A stretch of DNA of 64,000 nt, from assembly GCF_000002995.4 (NCBI RefSeq), contig NW_025062478.1, positions 3,386,001-3,450,000 on the forward strand, written 5' to 3'. The DNA comes from Brugia malayi. Lineage: Eukaryota; Nematoda; Chromadorea; Rhabditida; Onchocercidae. This document shows positions 37,201 through 46,599 of the stretch, in pieces (the stretch's first letter is position 1; each line of letters starts with the position of its first letter). The translations under genes and the position numbers were made by a program. The notes beneath the pieces are model-generated. The model had not been told where the DNA came from. It saw only the letters and a program-made list of their open reading frames with translations, and did no database searches.

Positions 37201-37280
37201 GTAAATACTTACAGAATTCCAATCTGCGTAATCTCTTATTCACCTGTATATTCGTTTTAAAAATAAGTTTGACACCGAAT
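34210..37280. other. Region of mixed composition with unassigned coding-like fragments
   Basis: G+C rises somewhat here and several short open blocks look protein-like, but none joins its neighbours in phase. Examples on the minus strand are about 36710-36615 (FHRIESATIRCKQMRSEMFS), about 36820-36780 (IFEIDLKDVVLFE) and about 36335-36215 (two competing frames, one KIIFQGSYEISEDYGQKIVF). On plus, 35113-35316 gives IRSKKLNKNIMLSHAKEK with no start context. These could be exons of one minus-strand gene or decayed remains of one. A 20-base A run lies at about 35420-35439. Confidence 0.3.
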
Positions 37281-40200
37281 TCAATTTAAAATCGCTTCTT
37301 TGAGAAAAATTTCAAAATGATCATGAACATCTCGAGCTTTTTCAATTGACTGATCAGAATTCTCTATGCACCTAAACAAGATTTTGAAATATTTGTTTTA
37401 ATTTGCAATATTCGAGAAAAAGAGACGTAAAAGCAGTACGAAATTACTTACCATATTGCCTGGTCAAACAACTGTAAACACTGAATAGAACGAAATGATC
37501 TCAGCCCGGTATCCAATAAAACACTACTGCTTTGTATGATAATATTAGCAATACTTCATAATTTATGCCTTTAAATATTCAACCTTTTTTTTTATCAAAA
37601 TGAATTTTTATTTGTTGCTGCTAACTATAACTAATATGAGCTGAAATAAACCAAACTTATGTAAATAATAAAGTAAGGTGCGAGAAATTAATATGATTCG
37701 ATAGACAGTTTAATTAAAAAACTCTTCTTGAATGAAATAAAACTGAGCAATGAATGGAGAAAATTTAGAAAAAAATAAGTTTTTGAACAAACTGTTAGGA
37801 TAATTTTTTGAAAATACACATTAGAAATAAACTGGAACTGCTTACTTTTCGAGTGTTCTCGTCATCTCATATAAGCATAAGTCACACGAAAATTTTATTG
37901 CGACTCCAAAAGTATATAATTATAGCTGAATTATCAAGCTGCACACAAATGAAAACACTTTCTAGAACCAATTTGACCAGTTGCTCCAGAATGTTGGCTA
38001 GTAGCAGCCTAAAATAAGCATTGGAAGTTAGAAAATCTAAAAGTTACAAACCTTTGAAAAAGACGAAAAACATGCGGTGTGCAAAAAACAATGTTAGCAT
38101 AAAATGAATACGAGAAAAAGCAGATGTGAATAATAAAAAAAATTACCTAATACAAAAGCAAGTGAGATTAGTAAAAAAAAGAATGCAGTTAATGAAATTA
38201 ACCGGAAAATGCGTGCAAAAATAATGCTAATAAAAAAAGGGAGTGACAGTAAGTTAGAAAAAGAAAAGCATGAAAAAAATACAAAAAAATGTGCTTGTCA
38301 ACAACAAATGGTGTGATTAAGTTAGGGAAAGCATGCAGTTAATAGATTAAGAAATGCATGCAATAACAATGTTAATAAAAAAACGAGTGAAAACGACAAA
38401 AAAAAAAAACATGCACTTAGAAACAAAAAAATTTGCACCACAATAATAAATATTGTTAGAAAAGTTATGAAAGCATGCAGTTCATGGAATTAAGAAATGC
38501 ATGCAAAAACAATATTAATAAAAATAAGTGAGAACAACAAAAAAAGCATGCGTAAATACAAAAAAAAGTGTGCTCATCAACAACAAATAATATGATTAAG
38601 TTACGAAAAGCATGCAGTTAATAGAAATAGCCAAACAATCATGCAATAACAATGTTAATAAAAAAACGAGTGAGAACGACAAAAAAAGCATGCACTTAAA
38701 AACAAAAAAATTTGCACCACAATAATAAATATTGTTAGAAAAGTTATGAAAGCATGCAGTTAATGGAATTAAGAAATGCATGCAAAAGCAACATTAATAA
38801 AAAACGAGTGAAAATGACAAAAAAATTTGCACCAAAATAAAAAATATTGTTAGAAAAGTTATGAAAGCATGCAGTTAATAGAATTAGGAAATGCATACAA
38901 AAATAATATTAATAAAAAGAAGTGAGAACAACGAAAAAAGCATGCATAAATGCAAAAAAAAAAAACAAAAAAAAAATGTGCTCATCAATAACAAATGATG
39001 TGATTGAGTTACAAAAAGCATGCAGTTAATAGAATTAAGAATTCATGCAAAGACAATGTTAATAAAAAAAGAAAAAAAGACGAGTTAGATTAATGAAAAC
39101 AAAAGTATGCAATTGATTGAATAAAAAATATCTTGTTAACAGCAAATAGCACGAATAAAGTATAAAAGGCATGCAGTTACCAGAATAAACCGAAAAATGC
39201 GGAACAGTGTTAATAGAAAAAAGGAAAATATCAATAAATGGAAAAAACAAAAAAAAAAAAAAGCATGCAGTTAATAGAGTTACATGCATGCAGAAATAAT
39301 GTTAATAAAAAACGAATGAGAACGACAAAAAAAAAAAACATACATTTAACTATATACAAAAAAAAAATGCACTCATTAAAGAATAAATAATATGAGTAAA
39401 TTACAAAAAGCATGCAGTTAATAAAATTAAAGGAAAAATGCAAAAACAGTTTAATAGAAAAAAGATAAGAAAATAATAGTAAATGGACAAAAAAATATAA
39501 AAGAAACATTGGTTAATAAAACTGACTAAAAAAAAAAAATTAAAAAAAAAAACATTAAAAAATAAAATTGAAAAATGCATGCAAAGACAGTGTTAATAGA
39601 AAAAAGGAAAATATTAGTAAATATTAGCAAAAAACAAGAGAAAAGCATGCAATTAATAGAATTAAAAAAAATTCATGCAGAAAGAATGTTAATAAAAAAC
39701 GAGTGAGATCAATGAAAAAACCATGAAAAAAAATTAAATATAAGAAAATATACTATTAACAACAAATACTATAGTAAAGTCGCGAAAAGCATGCAGTTAA
39801 TAGAATTAACCAAAAACATGAAAAAACAGAGTTAGTAAAAAAAAAGAGGAAAATAATAGCAAATGGAATAATACAAGAAAAGCAGGCACTAAAATGGAAT
39901 TAACTAGAAATGCACGAAAAACAGTGTTATAGAAAAAAGACAGAAAAATAATAGGAAATGGAAAAAGCAAAAATAAGCATGCAGTTAATAAAATAAAAAA
40001 GATCGTATGCAATAGTCTCAGATGGAATGAATAAAGCTTATAAAAATCATACAATTAGCTGAAAAAACCAATTGCATGCAAAAATTAACAAAAAATAATT
40101 TTAAACTGCTAATAATAAAAACAACTAAAAATAATATTAACTAACTGTGATAAACAAAAATAACGAAAATGGCATGCAAATAATGAGAATTATTATTTAA

Positions 40201-40670
40201 AAAAAAAGAAAATAAAAAATAACTTAAGCACAAGAAAAACAAAGTAACAAATTATAAGTGCAAGCATTAAAAATCAACTGCAAATATTGTTCGAAGTTAA
40301 AGGCAAAAAACATTTTTGTTAATTCAATGTATTCAATCAATTTCATAGCAATAAAAAATTTTTTAAATTTTGAGAAACAAAAGAACTAAGAAAATCCAAT
40401 TTAAAAATAGAAAATTCAAATTTCATCCAAAAAAAGCGCAAAAATTTGATAATTCTTAAAAAGAAAAAAATTAAAAAGCAGAATTTTAAAAATAGAAAAT
40501 AAATTGTTTTTAAAAACTTTTTAAATCCTAAAGAAAAATATTTCTGAAATTGAAGAAAGGGATCAAATATTTGGGAAATTCTAAATTTTAGAAGATCCTT
40601 CACCTGAATTTCAGAAAGCACATTATAACATAATTGTTTATATAATATATTAACGAAGGTAGGTATACTT
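37281..40670 (-). CDS. Candidate 3' part of an unrecognised gene (helical, spectrin-like)
   Basis: Four candidate exons join in phase: 40670-40604, 38008-37959, 37526-37452 and 37371-37281 (stop TGA). The best pair is the last two, linked by TG|GTAAGT and a TTTAG acceptor to restore Trp. They encode RSFRSIQCLQLFDQAIW, then CIENSDQSIEKARDVHDHFE and FLKEAILN. The spacing of hydrophobic and charged residues resembles a spectrin-type helix pair as in Trio or DBL-family proteins, but this is only an impression. The first intron would contain the whole 38.0-40.3 kb tandem array. Upstream exons were not found. The 37526 acceptor is ambiguous (three AGs in nine bases). The two upstream exons are considerably less certain than the last two. 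Confidence 0.35.
38040..40270. repeat. Degenerate tandem array with GCATGC(AGTT) in each unit
   Basis: About 2.2 kb of A-rich repeats on the plus strand. Each unit carries GCATGCAGTTAATAGAATTA (variable) and often an AATGCATGCAAAAACAATGT segment followed by TTAATAAAAAACGAGTGAGA. GCATGCAGTT recurs at about 38331, 38473, 38610, 38752, 38867, 39018, 39169, 39263, 39410, 39789 and 39977, so the period is near 140 bases. In the left half two spacer types alternate, giving a dimeric period near 280 bases. Copies decay towards the right end. Minus ORFs here are repeat translations. Confidence 0.92.
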
Positions 40671-40715
40671 CTATACCTCCCTCCCCAAACATAAAAAAAA
40701 AGATAATTACAAGAA

Positions 40716-40963
40716 TAGGCACCAACTCGTAAATAGCTCAAAAAAGGATCGTTAAATTGATGCTCAGTTAATAATTCAACGTATTAACAACTCATCGCAT
40801 TTAAATTAAAAGAAAATTTTAAAAATTGCTGTGTTATTCGAAATATATTCAAATGGAGAAATTTGCGCCTATGTAACTGCTTAACAGCCAAAAAAAATAA
40901 ATAAATAAATAATCCTCAAGCGTTAAAAGACGAAAGTAACTAAATTACGAGTTGGTGCCCTCA
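40716..40963. repeat. Inverted repeat flanking about 215 bp
   Basis: TAGGCACCAACTCGTAA near 40716 and its reverse complement, TTACGAGTTGGTGCC, near 40945-40960 match over about 15 bases. The intervening DNA is AT-rich without a gene. The arms could be termini of a small non-autonomous element or a chance fold-back. Confidence 0.7.
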
Positions 40964-41499
40964 CGCATACTTGAATAAAGAATTTTTACACAGTTAGATA
41001 TCATAAAATTAACAATGAAAATTTTCACTGAACAAAAATAGTAGACAAAATAACATAAACAGTAAAAAATAAACAATATTTAAGAAATTTAAAAAACCAA
41101 AAAAAAAAGTTGTTAGTAACAACTTTAAAATCATTAAAAATATTAAATTATTGGCAAAATTACTTGGATGAAAAACGACAATAAGTTTTTAGTAAAAGTT
41201 AACTATCCACAGAGAGTTAATAAAAAGAAAACAAAAAAAAAAAGTAAATAAATAAATAAACAACGAAAAAAAAGAACAGCTAATTCCAAGGTAATTTGGT
41301 CTAAAGCGTGCTATGTTTATTCTTTAGCAAGTTATGTTCAGTTCTGTGATAGCAAAAAAAAAAATTCCCATTCAAAAGTTTTTTGATTTTACTCTGCCAC
41401 TACAAGAGCTAGTGTAAAACAATTAAAAAAACTTCAATCTTTTCCATACTTTGAGATCAGCTGTTTTAAATAACACAAAAAAAGGAAATAAAAAGCAAA

Positions 41500-41740
41500 A
41501 AAATTTTTTTTTATTTTATTTTTAATTTTTTTATTTTTTTGTATTTTTTTAATTATTTTCTATTTTTTTCAATTTTTTTTGAATTTTTTATGTTTTTTAT
41601 TTTATTTTTTTTTTTTTTTTTGAATCTTTTTTTTGTATTTTTTTAATTTTTTCTTTTTTTTTCATTTTTTTTTATAATTTTTTTTATTTTTTTGTTTTTT
41701 TTCGTTTTATAAATATATTTTTTTTATTTTCAAAACCCCC
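41500..41740. repeat. T-rich low-complexity tract (A-rich tail on minus strand)
   Basis: About 230 bases of T runs interrupted by single A, G or C. On the minus strand it directly follows the AATAAA (41728-41723) downstream of the zinc-finger gene, so it reads as a long degenerate A-rich tail. Confidence 0.9.
41723..41728 (-). terminator. Polyadenylation signal of the zinc-finger gene
   Basis: AATAAA on the minus strand, 93 bases after the stop codon and just past the GC-rich 3' UTR. It marks the boundary with the A-rich tract. Confidence 0.5.
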
Positions 41741-41820
41741 TCAGATGTATTTGGTCGGAAGAGGATGGAGAACTGGAGCAGACAGCGACAGGTTTGCTGC
41801 GCGGGGAAGGTCAGGCAATT

Positions 41821-43327
41821 TCATTGGCCTGAAAAAAAATTCACTGATTAGAAAAATATAAGATCCACTTCATAAATATTTTCTTTTTCATGATCATTCA
41901 ATTTTTTTTTTTTAACTTTTAGATCTCACTTCTTCAATGTCACTAGTTTCTTACCTGGAATGAAGAGGTGGTGGGCATCCTCTTCTCTTCCCACCAAATC
42001 AAGCCTTCGGCGCTTCACCTGTCGTTCGTTTATTACGGCCGCACATGCCCTCGGGCACCAATCGAGGGCATGGAGCTCTACCGCTGCCGTTCTCTGTGCG
42101 GCCGTAAATTCGGGTGGCAGCAAGAGGTTGTGTCCACAACGGGAGCAAAAACCTGGAATATATAATGTATTACATCGATAATGAGTCTACTGGCTTTAAA
42201 TAAATCAAATGTAGCAATATTTTTAAAAACTAATTGAAAATTCCACTTCAAAATACTTACCATCTTGCTTATGTGCTTTTGAGGCGTGAATACGCCACCC
42301 TTTCAGTGTTTCAAACTGCCTGCCGCAGAGACCACATACTGAAAACAGAAACGATAAGAAAATATTACTGCACAAATTGTTGCTATTATTGCACAAATCG
42401 ATATGAGGATGGAAATCATAAATATGATTTTATCAATAAGAAATCAAAAATATGATTACATTCCTTCTATAAATTACAGCACATAATCATTTCCAAAGTT
42501 ATTAAAATTATAAATTACCGATATTTCTGTTTCTTTCTCCTTGAGCTATCGTATATGGCTCCACCCGCGGCACTTCCAACTCCATTCGGAGTTGCTCCGG
42601 AAGGTCTTCTAAGTCGGCTGGATGGAACTCTTCCGGTTGTGCCGCAGCCAATATTTCCTGCGTGGCAGGAACCGGGATTCTGATCGTCCTAGTTCGTCTG
42701 AAACAAGCTTATATTTAATGGAAATTATTTGGCAGAGAAAGTTAGTATTTGCCTAATTAGCAAATTACTTTGCTATACAATTGCTGGTAAAACTTAAACT
42801 TACAGGACGAGTTCACGTACTGCTTCCACCGGTTCCGTGATGTCACTCGTCTCCATTGGTACCCCCGGTACCTCAGGCTCTTCTTCTTCTTCGTCTTCCG
42901 GCAGAGGGGTCCACTCTGCTTCTAATGGCCAGTTCTCGGCCTCATCACCAGTTTCATTTTCAGGCAGAGGAGCCCACTCTGCCTCTTCTTCATTAAATTC
43001 CGGCTCCTGAGGTACCGGGTCCTCTTCCATTACTGCATGGGCACTTTGCCCTACCAATTCCTCCAACCTCCACCCCGCCTCCACCATGCGTTCTATGAGC
43101 GACTGTTCAAACTGAAAAAGCTATTTTTTACAGTCACTTTTTAAATTTGAGGAAAGTTCAGCAACTCTTTCTTCACACTGTATCAATTTATAAAAAAATA
43201 AGAGCAAAAAACAGGAAGACAAAGTGAAAATTACCTGAACAGTCCTGCTCAAGAATCTCTGCAAAATTCGGTACATTTCCGGCTCCCTTTTAAGGTATTC
43301 AAAAACTACTTGGATTTCTTGATCCAT
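41821..43327 (-). CDS. GC-rich gene for an acidic zinc-finger protein
   Basis: Six coding exons: 43327-43235, 43111-42804, 42697-42519, 42338-42261, 42152-41955 and 41828-41821, phases 0, 2, 1, 1, 1, all with clean GTAAG/GTAAT donors and CAG acceptors, give 287 residues. The N-terminal third is helical (MDQEIQVVFEYLKREPEMYR). Next is a very acidic, Pro-rich segment with a duplicated EAEW(A/T)PLPE phrase. Then comes a C2H2 finger, CGLCGRQFETLKGWRIHASK plus AH, and a second Cys pair (FCSRCGHNLLLP) followed by LHALDWCPRAC and a basic patch (RQVKRRR). The stop is six bases into exon 6. Codon use is strikingly GC-rich against AT-rich introns and flanks. The finger resembles those of non-LTR retrotransposons and of ordinary nuclear factors alike. 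A TATAG acceptor lies 18 bases upstream of the ATG, so another 5' exon is possible. No named family recognised. Confidence 0.8.
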
Positions 43328-44062
43328 GGGAGCCGATTTCTTATCCTATAATATTAGTAAAGTTTATCAAATATTCATTAAGTATAAAAACACGTAATGC
43401 AACTATTATTTACTTATAGTAATTAATAGTTGCAGTTATAGTAGAAGAATGCGAAGTCACACATTTCAAATCTACCTACAGTATAATACTATTTATGCTA
43501 ATCATTAAATCTCATACATTTTTTCTATCATATTTCTTATACAAGAAAAAGAATGACAGGAAAAAAAGTGACGATAATGAACATCTATATTAGTATTTTT
43601 TTGTATTATTTCGCGCCCATGAAGATATTTGCTTGCATATCGAGACTGTTCCATCCTTTTTTTTTTTTTCTAGCGCATATCATTCGCTTTCTTTTCTCGC
43701 AACAAGAAAAATCTCTAATACATTTCAATTTGACATCCGCGTACTCTGTGCGTTATCATTTTCCTACACAAACATTTTTTTTTTCTTAATTATTTCTTTT
43801 AATTGGTGCAAATTTCTGTTGTATTTATCCAACAAACATTTTAATATTTAAATTAGAAATTTAAATTAAATTTAAATTAAATTTTTAAATTAATATTTAA
43901 ATTAAAAACATTAATATTTAAAATTAGAAATGATAATTTTTTTAGCAATTCACTTAGATTTTATCAGCAATTTTTTCTTCCATATTTAATTCTTTATATT
44001 CTTTTTTCGATATATTTTTTTATGTTGTTAATATTTTTAAAAATATTTTTATGTCATTATAG
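43328..44062. other. Intergenic region between divergent genes
   Basis: It should hold the promoters of the minus-strand zinc-finger gene and of the plus-strand gene that follows. At 43850-43925 there is an imperfect AAATTTAAATTAAATT repeat. Overlapping plus ORFs at 43553-43851 contain FFFF runs; one (MKIFACISRLFH..., with a possible donor TCT|GTGCGT near 43748) could be a first exon of the next gene, but this is speculative. Confidence 0.35.
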
Positions 44063-45304
44063 CAGCTACAAAAGGTGCTATATCGGCCAAAACGAGTGCA
44101 ATTACGGGATTTGCTTACAAAAGAGGCCTTGGATTTACTACCTAAACAAGGTATAACTTCTCCTTTTAATTAATTATTTTTCAATAAGTCACTGAAAAAA
44201 CCAATGCTTTTTGATTTTAGTCCTGCGGATTTTTTTTCAATTGCTTTTTTTTAAATTGCTGTTGTATATTTATATATTTCATATCGGTGTATTACTGATA
44301 GACGTAATAGTGTTCAGTGTTGGTTTTTGAATTTTCTGTGTAGCGGTCTTATTTTTCAATGATATTTTATTTCATCAGATGTTGATTTCTTTCTAATTTG
44401 TATGCAAATATTCTTAAATATTGACTAAAAATTATACCTTTACTCTTAGCTCACTCTTAATTAATTTTTACCACTGGGTTTTGCTTTCACTTCCAATGTT
44501 TGTATATTACTATCCAACTTCAAAATCTTATTTATTTTTTGGTTTCAAACGTTCTTTTGTCATTTTTGTTTTGAGCTTTTCATGCATTCACTGCAATAAA
44601 TAGTTGATTACATTAAAGTGTGTTTTCATCTCATGACCTATACCTTTCGTGAGCTGTTTAAAGTGAATTCACATTCATACTATCTCGACCTAAAACTTAC
44701 ATGGTCATAGGTCTCGTGTAATAGTTTTGCCAATAATTTTGCTATAGTTTTGTTATTTTATAAATCAGTAAACGTTTCTCAGTATACGTTTTTTTACAAA
44801 TCAGTTTAAGTTTTTTATGTTATTTTTTCCTGAACTTAAAATCATTTCAAAATTTTTTGGATTTTTATGAAATGTAGAAATTATTAACAATAGAATTATG
44901 ACACTCCTTCAGTAAATCAGAACTCAGGAACTTCTCGATCAGTTATTTATAAGAATTTTAGCAACTTTTCTATAATTAGTTAACGTGACGTAAGTTTGAA
45001 ATAATGTGGGACACTACTGAATGAAACTGAAAACGCTGAAAAAAAATGAAAAAATTGGAAAGTTACCGCAATTTTTTCTATCTAATTTAATGGATTACTT
45101 AAGTAAAATAAAATAAGGTAAAATCATTTCAATGAGTAAATCAATGGCAGAATGTAACCATTATTAACATTGATATAATCGATCTATTCTCTTCACCATT
45201 TAGCGCCTCTCAATATGAATGATATTGAGTTCTACAACATATATGCGTCATCTATAAAAGGAGGAACGAAATTGAAAGAAAGCAAAAATGAGGGAGGAAA
45301 TTAG
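44063..45304 (+). CDS. Unrecognised protein, last two exons (5' end not found)
   Basis: Exon 44063-44150 follows a TTATAG acceptor and encodes QLQKVLYRPKRVQLRDLLTK then EALDLLPKQ, ending G|GTATAA in phase 1. Exon 45204-45304 (acceptor CCATTTAG) continues in that phase as APLNMNDIEFYNIYASSIKG and ends KESKNEGGN before TAG. The basic-hydrophobic first part and hydrophilic end read like the C-terminus of a small intracellular protein, but I recognise no family. All three frames of the first exon happen to be open; this one is chosen because its phase continues into the second exon. The start codon must lie upstream; none was found with confidence. Confidence 0.45.
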
Positions 45305-46599
45305 TGAATATATGAAACAGTGAACATCTAAAGCATATCTTATTAATATAATATTGTTAAGAAGGAAATTAAAACTTAAAAACTTACTTGAAGCTACATT
45401 TTTCAATTTTCTTATTTTTGTAATGATCGTTTAGATCGGTAGTGTATTTGCGGAAAATGTTCTTTGGATAAAAAATGCAATCATTCAGATTTGTGAAAAT
45501 CCAATTAGAAATGCATGATATAAAAAGCCGTCATTGATATTTATCTGGAAGCCATTACGTAAAACAAGCAAAAACGTAAAAATCGAAAATTTCCGTTTTT
45601 ATTTTTGAAAAAAATAAATAAATAAATAAACACTTTCAGGCACGAAAATTGCCCTTTATTATTTCCTTGAATTTGAAATTCTATATTTTTAAATTATTCG
45701 TTTTAATTCGAACAAGATTTAGCCTGAAATGGTACTAAAGCATATTCGAGTACGAAGCTTCCAGCTAATGCAGCATTACGAGCAGTAAATTAAGCTAATG
45801 ATTCTCAACTTGTCAAAAAGAGACATAAATTTAATATATGCAAATGTATATATGTATCTTTGTAAGTGCACACCTATAGACAGACACACATACAAACACA
45901 CACACACACACACACCCACACACATACGAACGTGCACATACAAACATACACATACAAACGTGCACATACAAACACACACATAAAACGTGCACATACAAAC
46001 ATACACATACAAACGTGCACATACAAACATACACATACAAACGTGCACATACAAACATACACATACAAACGTGCACATACAAACACACACATAAAACGTG
46101 CACATACAAACATACACATACAAACGTGCACATACAAACACACACATAAAACGTGCACATACAAACATACACATACAAACGTGCACATACAAACACACAC
46201 ATACAAACGTGCACATACAAACATACACATACAAACGTGCACATACAAACACACACATAAAACGTGCACATACAAACATACACATACAAACGTGCACATA
46301 CAAACGTGCACATACGCAGATATTTGCATAACACACATATTCCATCTTTCACAGAATATCAACGGGAAGTGCTTGGGTATTTTTTTTTTTTTTTTTTCGA
46401 GTTGCTCAGCATTATGTATTAATCAAATTTAATTTATTTCATTTACTGTCATTTTTACTAACTTAATTTTGTTTTCATATATTTTATATATTTTTTAATT
46501 GAAAAGTTCGCTATTTACATTTAACAATTAAAATTTAACTAATTGATGTAAACTATTAACATTTATTATTAATCTGTGATGATTAATTAAAGATTTACA
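45305..46599. other. Intergenic region with minisatellite
   Basis: Left of the minisatellite are AT-rich sequences and a short block near 45730-45790 that is open on both strands but has no usable splice sites. Right of the array is the putative promoter of the 370-residue protein gene. No gene called. Confidence 0.4.
45880..46316. repeat. CA-rich minisatellite with 14/28-bp units
   Basis: After a short (CA)n tract come about fifteen units of ACATACAAACATAC or ACATACAAACACAC alternating with ACATACAAACGTGC or ACATAAAACGTGC. The combined period is 27-28 bases. Several forward and reverse frames are open through the array only because the repeat lacks stop codons. Confidence 0.95.

Noticed and set aside
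41960..42181. Plus-strand ORFs across the zinc-finger exon 5
   Set aside because: The minus strand carries in-phase exons with Cys pairs and clean splice sites; the GC-rich composition leaves all frames open.
45776..46432. Long overlapping ORFs on both strands rich in Cys, Val, His and Thr
   Set aside because: They are translations of the CA-rich minisatellite in several frames; none has a plausible start, splice site or composition.
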